Positions 1 to 8,000 of a stretch of DNA of 11,174 nt are shown here, piece after piece. Within the stretch, counting starts at the first letter, position 1; every line of letters starts with the position of its first letter. The notes under the pieces were generated by a model. It did no database searches and was not told the origin of the DNA. It saw only the letters and a program-made list of their open reading frames with translations. The position numbers and the translations under genes were made by a program. Origin of the DNA: JARRQJ01 sp037381915 (GTDB lineage: Bacteria; Pseudomonadota; Gammaproteobacteria; DRLM01); assembly GCA_037381915.1 (NCBI GenBank), contig JARRQJ010000075.1, forward strand, positions 1 to 11,174, read 5' to 3'.

Positions 1-330
1 TTTGAGCCAGAGATACTGTAAGCGTCTGGCGAGCGGCGTCCCCTGGTTATCCTGCAGGAAGCGTCGAACGTCTTTATAGTTGTTACGGTGAAGGTTCCGT
101 TTGATTTCTTCAAACCTTAGATAGGGGTAGAGCGGATAATCCTTGAGCTTTCGTGCCAGACGCTGATAAGTGCTAAACCGGCCCTGTTGGAGTGCATGCT
201 CGGCATCGGTGAACATCCGGCGTTGTGACGTGGTTCGCTGATCCAGGGCCGACGCCGTGGGGATCGCAGCAACAGCCACCATGATGGCGAAGAGTAAATG
301 CTTAACTGTATAGATGATCGCAGCTTGCAT
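1..330 (-). CDS. slt: Soluble lytic murein transglycosylase (Slt70-type), N-terminal part, cut by window edge
   Basis: Reading leftward from an ATG at 328-330, an open frame of exactly 110 codons runs off the window without a stop. It starts with a Sec signal peptide (hydrophobic core HLLFAIMVAVAAIPTASA, cleavage likely just after ASA), so the product is periplasmic. The mature part has LKDYPLYPYLRFEEIKRNL followed by a block around FLQDNQGTPLARRLQYLWL. From memory this matches the start of the alpha-superhelical U-domain of E. coli Slt (LKDYPLYPYLEYRQI, then a PPARTLQ-like block). Slt70 enzymes are about 640 aa and cleave the MurNAc-GlcNAc bond of peptidoglycan to form 1,6-anhydromuropeptides; the catalytic C-terminal domain lies outside the window. 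A GGAG lies 9 bases before the ATG. An in-frame ATG 16 codons later would also keep a signal peptide. It is transcribed away from the other genes. The family call is firm; catalytic integrity cannot be judged here. Confidence 0.87.
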   Translation of the reverse strand, partial: MQAAIIYTVKHLLFAIMVAVAAIPTASALDQRTTSQRRMFTDAEHALQQGRFSTYQRLARKLKDYPLYPYLRFEEIKRNLHRNNYKDVRRFLQDNQGTPLARRLQYLWLK

Positions 331-907
331 TGGGGCAAACTCCAATTCCCGGCTCGGTTGTTCTGATGCGCTCGATCTCTCGCAACTATACCTTCGTGTT
401 ATTCCTTGAACTATATAAATTATGATTTTTACGAAATAATCTAGCATGCGCAGGGGTAACTCCGGATGCCTAGTTTATCGGCAGCCTTGGCCTCGGGTTA
501 ACCGGGGGTGGCGCGTTCATGATTTGAGCCGAGATTGGGGGATAGACAGGCCGCTCGCTAATCGCGAGGAGTCCATATACTAAGCCGACTTTCACGGCTA
601 GCTTCTTATCAGACATTGGGGCGCAGGATTCTGCCCTCTGTGGGGTCGGGCAAGTGTCAGTAATCCCTTCGGGCGACGGGCTGTTAATATTCTATAAGGA
701 TCGGGAAACTTGGGAGTGATTTAGGCATCGCGAGGCATTCGATGTCACGGTCCAGATTATCCGTGTTGGCCGCTCGCATGCGGAGAATGCGGATAGACAC
801 GCTACTACTCCAATGCCGTGGGAACTTCGCACATAAGGAATCCTTAAGAACGTTAGCGCACTGAAACTTACCAGGCAAACCTAAGAAGCAAAGAAGGAAT
901 AACAACC
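331..907. other. Intergenic stretch between slt and the broken lipoprotein gene
   Basis: No convincing gene on either strand. It should hold the slt promoter: the part nearest slt (about 400-445) is AT-rich and, read on the minus strand, contains two TATAGT hexamers suitable as -10 boxes, but neither has a good -35 at normal spacing. A short inverted repeat, CTCGC-TAATC-GCGAG at 554-568, has a 5-bp stem and no T-run, so it is not a convincing terminator. Nothing else recognisable was seen. Confidence 0.5.
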
Positions 908-1709
908 GTGTCACTGCCAAAAACAGCTCTTCTCCTTCTGTGTGTAACGGTTATGATCAGCGCCTGTAGTGGTTGGGGGTGATAGCGCCCCGGCCACGAC
1001 GATGCGTACGCTCGGCGGCAGCTTGTCCGGGCTGGACGCCGGCAAAAGCATTGTCCTGCGGGATAACGGCGGTGACGATCTTACCGTGAGCGGCAATGGG
1101 AGTTTCACCTTCGCCACACCGCTCAACGACGGCAAGGCTTACACCGTGACGGTATTCACCCCGCCCAGCGGGCAATATTGCAGCATTACCAACGGTACGG
1201 GCACGGTGAGCGGCGCTGATGTCACCAATATCGCCGTCAGCTGTATCGATCCGGCCGTATCTCCCAGTTTAAGCTTGAATTACGGCATTAAACAGCTCAA
1301 GTTCAGCTGGAATGCAGTGGCCGGTGCCGACTACTACAGACTGTTCGAGAACCCGGACGGCGCATCGGGCTACACGCAGGTGAGTGGCGACCTCACCACT
1401 ACCAGCTACAACCACGACATCTCGCTGTACCGTCGCCTCAATGCCAGCTACATGGTCGAGGCCTGCAACAGCGCCGGCTGTACGGATTCCGGCGCCATTT
1501 CACTGTCCGCCAATCTTGTTGAGGCTATCGGCTATGTAAAGGCCTCGAACACAGATGCGAGCGACAACTTCAGTCAAGCGCTCGCGCCTTCGGCGGACGG
1601 TAACACACTGGCGGTCGGCGCGTGGGGCGAAGACAGCAATGCCGCCGGCATCGGCGGCAATCAGAGTGACAATTCCGCCAACGGTGCCGGGGCGGTGTAT
1701 CTTTATTGA
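908..1709 (+). pseudogene. Broken surface lipoprotein gene: lipobox, beta-sandwich, FN3-like domain, one FG-GAP-like repeat
   Basis: A GTG at 908, with AAGGA 9 bases upstream, opens a lipoprotein signal peptide ending in the lipobox ISAC followed by SGWG. That frame then stops at TGA 980-982. The rest of the protein continues in the next frame to TGA 1707-1709. Removing one G from the G5 run at 975-979 joins the two into a lipoprotein of about 265 aa (CSGWGDSAPATT...). Domains follow in order: a small beta-sandwich ending in GSGTVSGADVTNIAVSC-like sequence (here GTGTVSGADVTNIAVSC), common in proteobacterial surface proteins; a fibronectin-III-like domain (about 1255-1505; FSWNAVAGADYYRLF, VEACNSAGC); and one FG-GAP-like unit (DGNTLAVGAWGED, DNSANGAGAVY). 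Proteins with this layout usually carry many FG-GAP units forming a propeller; here the frame ends at the close of the first and no further unit follows. The frameshift plus the short 3' end suggest a decayed gene. A sequencing error or an intact short product made from an internal start (GTG 969, ATG 1002) would lack the signal peptide or change this view. Confidence 0.65.
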
Positions 1710-2273
1710 TCCGATTCCAAGGAGGGGAACAGCAGCTAGCGATGTTAGCATCGCCGTCACAGTTCCTGTGTGCTCTTAAATTTTTGATCCGCCAGCATAG
1801 TGAACAGCCCCTATCCATTCATAGAAGCGGAATGCCAGTGTGATGGTGTCACTTTTCCATACTACATTTCTAAGTTCTGCTGTGTGTCCAATGTTCGACA
1901 ACGAATGTCAGATCAGGCCAGGGCTACTACATATAAGCGAGTATGAGCTCATGCCACTTGCGATCACGAGGCTCATGCCGCAGGTTAATACTTGGCCCGA
2001 TGCCCTTCTTCCCACAAAAAACGTGGATACCATCGGTCAGTTCGGCCGGGAGTTCTCATGCTAGCTCCCTCTATACCTCTACCATTGTGCCTGATGCACG
2101 TTAAAGCCCATATACCGTAAGGGTGCGGCACATTTTCAGCCTGCAGGGTGATGTCATTTCGCGACACTAAAGTTAGCTAATGCTGATCGATCTGCCCGCG
2201 CCAAAATGTGAAGTGTGACGCATTTCCGAATGCATATCGAATGAATTCAACAATTTATTGGCGGCATCCCCGC

Positions 2274-2295
2274 GGTCAATTCACCAATGGTCAAT
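2274..2295 (+). repeat. Short direct repeat GGTCAAT x2, 15-base period
   Basis: GGTCAAT occurs at 2274-2280 and again at 2289-2295, with start points 15 bases apart, and the small palindrome ACCA-A-TGGT (2283-2291) overlaps the second copy. It sits about 65 bases before the candidate promoter at 2360. Paired heptamers can be a regulator site, but two 7-base copies can also occur by chance, and I know no regulator with this motif. Confidence 0.2.
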
Positions 2296-2359
2296 GTATT
2301 CCGATTTTTGCGCGATCGCAGGACGCGCTTCTTACGTAAATCCCGATAGAGTCTTATTT

Positions 2360-2388
2360 TTGAGACGCCTTTCACCTTCGCGCATAAA
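2360..2388 (+). promoter_or_regulatory. Candidate sigma70-like promoter for the TPR/ExbB-ExbD operon
   Basis: TTGAGA (2360-2365, 5 of 6 to the -35 consensus) is followed after exactly 17 bases by CATAAA (2383-2388, 4 of 6 to the -10 consensus). Transcription would start near 2395, giving a leader of about 260 bases before the first gene. A second option closer to the gene has a perfect TTGACA at 2547-2552 but only a poor -10 (CAAGAT, 2571-2576, 18-base spacing). Both are by-eye matches. Confidence 0.3.
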
Positions 2389-2646
2389 AATTTCAAATAT
2401 GTTGCCGCTATATAGTGCGACGGTGGATAGGACCTTTTGCATAAGGATCGATGTTCTATGCATTTCCAGAAATATATATCCACGATGCGCCCTCGGGGAG
2501 GTGCGTGGCGTCCATTTCGCGCACGCAACCAACTGAGGCGGAGCATTTGACACTTGTCGTGGCTGCATCTCAAGATCGCCGGCCGCACAGGGATCGCGGG
2601 CGACGCCATCAAAGGATGCCGCCCCAGATCAAAAAATATGATTAAC

Positions 2647-2650
2647 AGGA
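2647..2650 (+). promoter_or_regulatory. Ribosome-binding site of the first operon gene
   Basis: AGGA lies 7 bases before the ATG at 2658. It fixes the start of the small exported coiled-coil protein and marks the likely first cistron of the operon. Confidence 0.6.
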
Positions 2651-2657
2651 AATTCAT

Positions 2658-3167
2658 ATGAAAAGACGAATCCATCTATTCTTGCTGCTTTGTGTAGCCG
2701 TGTCGCTTTTTCCGGTCGCCGCAGAGCAGGTTACTAAGGAGCAGGTCAAGGGCCTTGACGAGCAGGTGCAGGACATCAAGAAGGATGTGTTGGGTATTTC
2801 TTCCGAGCTCAGTCTGTTGGAAGAGAAGCTGCTGTTTCCGTCCAATACCCAGATCTCGATCTTTGTCTCGCTCGCGGACGGTGTCAATTTTGAACCCGAT
2901 GCGATCAAGCTAAAACTGGACGATAAGAATGTCGCTGATCACATTTACAGCTTCAAGGAGGTGGACGCGTTGAAAAGGGGGGGCGTGCAGCGCGTATATA
3001 CCGGCAACGTGCAAACCGGAGAGCATAAAATGCAGGTCAGCGTTATTGGTAAATCCGGCGGCAACAAAGAGTCCGATACCGGCGCCCACTCGGTCACCAA
3101 GGGTGTCGGTCCGCAATTCGTTGAGATCAGGCTGACAGGCGCGGGCGTTGAATTCCGCGATTGGTAG
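2658..3167 (+). CDS. Small exported coiled-coil protein of unknown function
   Basis: 169 aa from a well-placed ATG. Residues 1-22 are a Sec signal peptide (basic MKRR, hydrophobic core, likely cleavage after VAA), so the product should be periplasmic. Residues about 24-60 form a charged heptad-like helix (EQVKGLDEQVQDIKKDVLGI, then SSELSLLEEKLLF), a probable coiled coil able to oligomerise. From residue 61 (FPSNTQISIFVSL) the rest looks beta-rich and ends in VEIRLTGAGVEFRDW, suggesting a small beta-sandwich. I do not recognise a named family. It is the first gene of the operon; the next gene starts 4 bases after its stop, or overlaps it by 20 bases if a TTG start is used. By position it is probably a structural partner of the downstream TPR proteins and motor. 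An in-frame G7 run at 2977-2983 lies within it. Reality as a gene is near certain; function is inferred from context only. Confidence 0.85.
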   Translation: MKRRIHLFLLLCVAVSLFPVAAEQVTKEQVKGLDEQVQDIKKDVLGISSELSLLEEKLLFPSNTQISIFVSLADGVNFEPDAIKLKLDDKNVADHIYSFKEVDALKRGGVQRVYTGNVQTGEHKMQVSVIGKSGGNKESDTGAHSVTKGVGPQFVEIRLTGAGVEFRDW

Positions 3168-3171
3168 CACC

Positions 3172-5094
3172 GTGTTTCGCCGGGCAATTTTCCCCGTCAT
3201 CATAGTCCTCTTATTGTGCAATGCGCTGAAGGCCGTTGCGGGGGATGCCGTCTATGGTGACGTCCTGGCCCACCGCAAGTTAAAAGATCTATATTTTGGC
3301 GAAGCGCTCTTTTATGCCTATCAGGGAAAATACTTCGACGCCATATCAAGATTGGATGCCGAGCTGGCCCAGTACCACGGGCTCGATGAGCCAAAATTAA
3401 ACTCCCTTTACTACCATATCGGCGCTGCAGAATTCTCAGTCGGCGACTTCGAGCTGTATTACCGAATGCAGGACCGCGCCGGGCAGGAGGTCAAGGCGGT
3501 CATCGAAGGAAACGTTCAAGAGAAGGTGCGCAACGAGGCAATCTACCGCCTGGCAAAAATATATTACCAAGAGCAAAAACCGTTAGCCGCGCTAAATGCA
3601 ATAGAGAGACTCAAAGGCGAGGTTCCTGAGAAGATTCGCTACGAAGAGCCGTTTTTGCGCGCGGAAATCTATATGGCGACGGGCAAATTCACTGACGCCA
3701 TAAAATTGTTAAAGAAGGTCGAGGGGGAGCCCGGCGTAAAAGGATATGCCGGCTATAACCTTGGTGTCGCCATGTTTCAAAGTGGTAAGGAGCAGCAAGG
3801 AATAGCTCAGCTCGATAAGGTGGGGCAACTGTCATCGAAGAAGGACAGCGAGCAGGCAATACGCGACAAGGCCAATCTCGTGCTGGGCTTCCGCCTATTG
3901 GAAGCGAAACATCCTAAGCCGGCCAAAAAATATTTGCAACGTGTCAGGCTGAATGGCCCATTTTCCAATAAGGCCCTACTGGGAGCGGGTTGGGCGGCAG
4001 CCGCGACGGGTGCCTACGATAGGGCTATCGTCCCGTGGACAATACTATCCAAACGTGACGATACGGATAAATCGGTTCAGGAGTCCTTGATCGGATTGCC
4101 GTACGCCTACGGGAAATTAAATCTCTTCGGAAAGGCGGCGATTTTATACGGTCATGCCCTCGACGTCTACAGTAAGGAACTCAAGCGTCTTGACGCCTCG
4201 ATTGCCAGCATACGCGAAGGAAAATTCCTGTCGGCGATAATGCGCGAAGAAAGGAAAGCGGACAAAAACTGGCTGATAGACCTCAGAAAACTACCGGATG
4301 CGCCGGAGACCTATTATCTCAGGCAGATGATGGCATCTCGCGACTTCCAGGAGTCACTGAAAAATTATGCAGATCTGACTGACCTGGCAAAAAGACTAGA
4401 GAAGTGGGGGGGCGGCCTTGGCGCGTATGAAAACATCATTAAGATGCGAGCCGCATATTACCGGCCTTTACTTCCCAACATTGACGGAAAATTCAGAGCG
4501 CTAGATTCAAAAATGAAGCTGAGGCTTGCGCAACGCGCCCGACTGCGCAAACGCCTGAATACGATGCTGGTGATTCCGCGACATGATTTCCTCATGACCG
4601 CGAAGGAAAGAATTCTGTTGGCCAGAATCACTGAGATCGAAAACAGTGCCAAGCAACAGGGTGTTCTAGATGAAAAAACCCGTCAGCGTATCGCCAGACT
4701 AAAGGGCGTAATTACATGGAATATCGATACGGAATATGACAAGCGCTTTACAAAGGCTGCTGAACATCTTCATGAGCTTGACGGGAATATAAAGAGATTA
4801 AAAACCATTTACAGATCATTTGTTCGGGCGCGGCAGGCGGCGACGCTAAGCTACGAGGGATATGACGCCCAGATAAATCGTTTACGCATCAAGATACGCG
4901 AAGCCTTGCAGAAGGTGAGGCTGCTGAAGGCAAGGCAGGGCCACACGATTGAAGTCATGGCGACCAACGAGCTTGAGCGGCGTCGTAAGCGGATTGAGGA
5001 ATATCAGGTCAAGGCGCGTTTTGCCATGGCGGACAGCTATGACCGCGCTACTAAGGGCATGCAGAATCAGAAAAAAGAGGGCGATTCCGAATGA
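3172..5094 (+). CDS. Exported TPR protein with C-terminal coiled-coil region
   Basis: About 640 aa from the GTG at 3172, which puts the signal peptide at the very N-terminus (FRRAIFPVIIVLLLCNALKA, likely cleavage after AVA). A TTG at 3148 would add 8 residues and overlap the previous gene. Neither start has a strong ribosome-binding site, so translation may depend on coupling. The mature N-terminal half (residues about 30-330) is helical and TPR-like: KYFDAISRLDAEL, NEAIYRLAKIYYQEQKPLAA, GKFTDAIKLLKKV, AGYNLGVAMFQSGKEQQGIA. The C-terminal part (about 400-630) is long, basic and heptad-like, with a probable coiled coil around DAQINRLRIKIREALQKVRL and a closing ARFAMADSYDRATK motif. No Cys at a lipobox, so it should be soluble in the periplasm. 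TPR arrays bind other proteins; together with the lipoproteins and motor genes this suggests a periplasmic scaffold, perhaps comparable to a Myxococcus Glt component. That correspondence is inference. Its stop overlaps the next start (ATGA). Confidence 0.85.
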   Translation: MFRRAIFPVIIVLLLCNALKAVAGDAVYGDVLAHRKLKDLYFGEALFYAYQGKYFDAISRLDAELAQYHGLDEPKLNSLYYHIGAAEFSVGDFELYYRMQDRAGQEVKAVIEGNVQEKVRNEAIYRLAKIYYQEQKPLAALNAIERLKGEVPEKIRYEEPFLRAEIYMATGKFTDAIKLLKKVEGEPGVKGYAGYNLGVAMFQSGKEQQGIAQLDKVGQLSSKKDSEQAIRDKANLVLGFRLLEAKHPKPAKKYLQRVRLNGPFSNKALLGAGWAAAATGAYDRAIVPWTILSKRDDTDKSVQESLIGLPYAYGKLNLFGKAAILYGHALDVYSKELKRLDASIASIREGKFLSAIMREERKADKNWLIDLRKLPDAPETYYLRQMMASRDFQESLKNYADLTDLAKRLEKWGGGLGAYENIIKMRAAYYRPLLPNIDGKFRALDSKMKLRLAQRARLRKRLNTMLVIPRHDFLMTAKERILLARITEIENSAKQQGVLDEKTRQRIARLKGVITWNIDTEYDKRFTKAAEHLHELDGNIKRLKTIYRSFVRARQAATLSYEGYDAQINRLRIKIREALQKVRLLKARQGHTIEVMATNELERRRKRIEEYQVKARFAMADSYDRATKGMQNQKKEGDSE

Positions 5095-8000
5095 ACGGAA
5101 GATGCACACTCATTCTGGTGCTCTCTGTAATGTTGTCCTCGTGTGCGCACCAATCCGAACAGGGAACCATCGCAGAACTCGACGATGTGCACATCGTACC
5201 CAAGGACGTTAAGGTCGAAGGTGGTCTGGAAAAGGCCATGCAGGGTTATCAGAAATTTCTGCAAAAAACCCCGGACTCGGAGTTGACGCCGGAGGCAATA
5301 CGGCGCATTGCAGACCTTAAGTTGGAGAAAGAATACGGGGTTGTTGCCGATGGCGACGGAGCATCGGAGCCAAATACGGACGGAACTGCATCTTCTCATG
5401 GGTCCGGCGTAGCCGTAACGGCACCATCCACTGAAGATATGTCACGAGGGAATAGTAACTTGAAGGGGAAGGAGGGCCAGTCCGCCTCCGCCGCCTTTGA
5501 AGGCGAGTCGGATAAGGCCTTCGAAAAGCGTACGACCCAGGAACAGCAACTCGGGTCAGCCGCGGGCAAGAAGAAGCCGGTGCTGCCAGACGGCAAACCG
5601 GGCGCGGATCTGCAAAATGCGGACGCCGATCAAGCCATAGCACTCTATAAGAAGCTCCTAAAGAAATATCCGTTCTATGAGCGCAACGATCAGGTGCTTT
5701 ATCAACTATCGCGCGCATATGAGGAGACTGGCCGTGTAGATGAGGCGATGGCTGTGATGAACCGGCTGGTGAAGCAGTTCCCGGATTCGCGGTACACCGA
5801 CGAGGTCCAGTTCCGGCGCGGCGAATATTTTTTCACTCGCAAAAAATATCTGGACGCCGAAGATGCATACGGCGCCGTCCTCACTTTCGGCGTAAAGACA
5901 GTCTACTATCAGCGCGCTTTGTATAAGAAGGGCTGGACATTTTATAAAGAGGGGATGTATGAGGAGGCATTGCAGCAATTCTTGGCGTTGCTGGACTATA
6001 AGGTCTCTACGGGTTACGACTTCGATCAGAAGAAAGACAATATCGAAAGAAAGCGCGTTAGCGACACCCTCCGGGTAATAAGTCTGAGCTTTTCCAATCT
6101 GGGCGGACCTACGGCGGTACAGGATTATTTCAGAAAATACGGCGCGCGATCCTACGAGGATCGGATATACAGTGCGCTGGCGGAGTTTTATTTCGCCAAG
6201 CGCCGCTATAGTGACGCGGCCACAACGTACAATACCTTCGTTGCGGCTAACCCATTTCATAGAAAAGCACCGCAATTCAGTATGCGAGTAATCCAGATTT
6301 ACATGAAAGGCGGGTTCCCGCGTCTCGTTGTGGGGGCAAAAAAGCAGTTTGCCGCCACATATGCGCTTGATGGTGAATACTGGAAGCATTTCAATAAGGA
6401 CGATCGTCCCGAGGTGCTGGGCTACCTTAAGACCAATCTGATCGACCTTGCCGATCATTACCATTCGCTGTACCAGAATAAGAAATTTAGAAAGGACAGG
6501 CCAGCAAACTTCGCGGAAGCCTCGCACTGGTACCGGGCATTCCTGAAATCGTTCCCCACGGACAAGCTGTCCGCGGGGATAAATTACCAATTGGCGGAGC
6601 TTTTGCTTGAAAACGGAAACTACAAGGCGGCCGCCGTGGAATATGAGCACAGCGCCTATGACTATCCGACCAACGATAACTCGCCAAAGGCGGCGTATGC
6701 AACGGTTTACGCCTACCGAGAATATCTAAAGACGGCGCCGGCCTCGGAGGTAAATGCTGTCAAGCAGGACATAATCCGCACTTCATTGCGGCTTGTGGAT
6801 ACGTTCCCCAAGCATGAAAAGGCGACCGTGGTCCTTGGCGCCCTGGTGGACGATTTGTTCGAGATGAAAAATTACGAAATGGCGATCAAGGAAGGGCACC
6901 GCCTGATTGACGACTATCCGGATGCGGACAAGAACATCAGGCGGGGCGCATGGTTGGATGTGGCGCACTCATCCTATGAAATAAAGCGCTACCAGGACGC
7001 CGAGCAGGCCTATATAGAAACCCTGAAGATGACGGCGGCGGACGCCAAGGATCGCCAGGGCGTCATAGACGATCTGGCCGCCTCGGTATACAAACAGGGG
7101 GAAGTGGCAAAGGCGAAAGGGGATTACAAGACCGCGGTCAGGCACTTTCTCCGCATCGCGGAGGTTGCACCTACATCCAAGATCAGGCCATCCGCCGAAT
7201 ACGACGCCGCTGCGGTGCTGATCCAGATGAAGGACCTTGAAAGGGCGGCCGGCGTACTGCTCTCCTTCAGAAAAAATTACCCGGGACATAAGCTCCAGCA
7301 TGATGTTACGAAAAAGCTCGCCTACGTATACAAGGGGCTAGGGAAAAATATCCAGGCGGCACAGGAGTATGAGCGTGTCGCAGCAAACGAAAGCAAAGAT
7401 GAGCTGGTCCGGGAAGCCATGGTAGCAGCGGCTGAACTCTATGGGAAGGCGCAAGACACCAACGATTCCCTGCGCGTATACAAGCAATACGTCGAAAAGT
7501 TTCCTGAACCACTGGAGCCGGCTTTGGAGACTTACTACAAGATCGCCGAGATTTACAAGTCTCAGGGCAATCAGGGTCATTATTTCGGGAATCTACGGTA
7601 CATCATAAGCGCCGATGCAAAAGGCGGTAAAGAGCGTACCGATCGCACCCGGTATCTAGCGGCACAGGCGTCGCTGGAGCTTGTCGAGCCACGTCGTGTC
7701 GACTATATGGCAATCAAGCTGGTGAAGCCGTTCAAGGCCAGTTTGAACAAGAAAGAGAAAAGCATGAAGTCATTGGTGCGGGCCTATGCCAGGCTGGTGG
7801 ACTACCACGTCGCCGACGTGACGGCCGCTTCAACCTATTACATTGCAGAGATCTATTATAACTTCGACCAATCCCTGCTTAAGTCGGAGCGGCCAGACAA
7901 CCTGAGCGACGTCGAACTCGACCAGTTCAATGAGATGGTCGAGGAGCAGGCTTATCCATTCGAGGTGAAGGCCATTCAAGTCCATGAGAAGAACGTCGCG

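Larger units (their letters stand above)
1710..2657. other. Long gene-poor region upstream of the envelope-motor operon
   Basis: About 950 bases with no gene I can defend; open frames here on both strands have no recognisable motif, no good ribosome-binding site and unnatural composition. A 6-bp hairpin (GCGATG-TTAG-CATCGC, 1739-1754) lies just past the broken lipoprotein gene but lacks a T-run. The second half (about 2170-2460) is richer in A+T than the flanking genes, as expected for control DNA, and contains a promoter-like pair at 2360-2388 and a repeated GGTCAAT (2274-2280 and 2289-2295). No tRNA, rRNA, CRISPR or insertion-sequence end was recognised. It may contain decayed coding DNA continuing from the broken gene, but I see no homology to show it. 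Confidence 0.5.

Noticed and set aside
117..338. 73-codon minus-strand frame at the left edge
   Set aside because: Out of frame with the slt reading frame, which has a signal peptide and the LKDYPLYPYL motif.
684..920. 78-codon minus-strand frame with a hydrophobic start resembling a signal peptide
   Set aside because: It starts with TTG inside the lipoprotein signal sequence on the other strand; the hydrophobic stretch is the complement of that sequence and the rest is featureless.
1739..1754. Hairpin GCGATG-TTAG-CATCGC as a terminator
   Set aside because: Only a 6-bp stem and no T-run after it, so Rho-independent termination is not supported.
1840..2064. 74-codon plus-strand frame in the gene-poor region
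   Set aside because: No clear ribosome-binding site, no known motif; considered as an insertion-sequence remnant but no transposase signature or terminal repeats found.
2247..2675. 142-codon minus-strand open frame in the region before the operon
   Set aside because: It overlaps the start of the first operon gene, is rich in Arg/Cys/His without motif, and has no ribosome-binding site I can see.
5706..6650. 314-codon open frame on the minus strand, antisense to the large TPR lipoprotein gene
   Set aside because: The plus-strand frame shows TPR motifs, a lipobox and operon spacing; the antisense product has no recognisable domain or start signals and is a by-product of codon use on the other strand.
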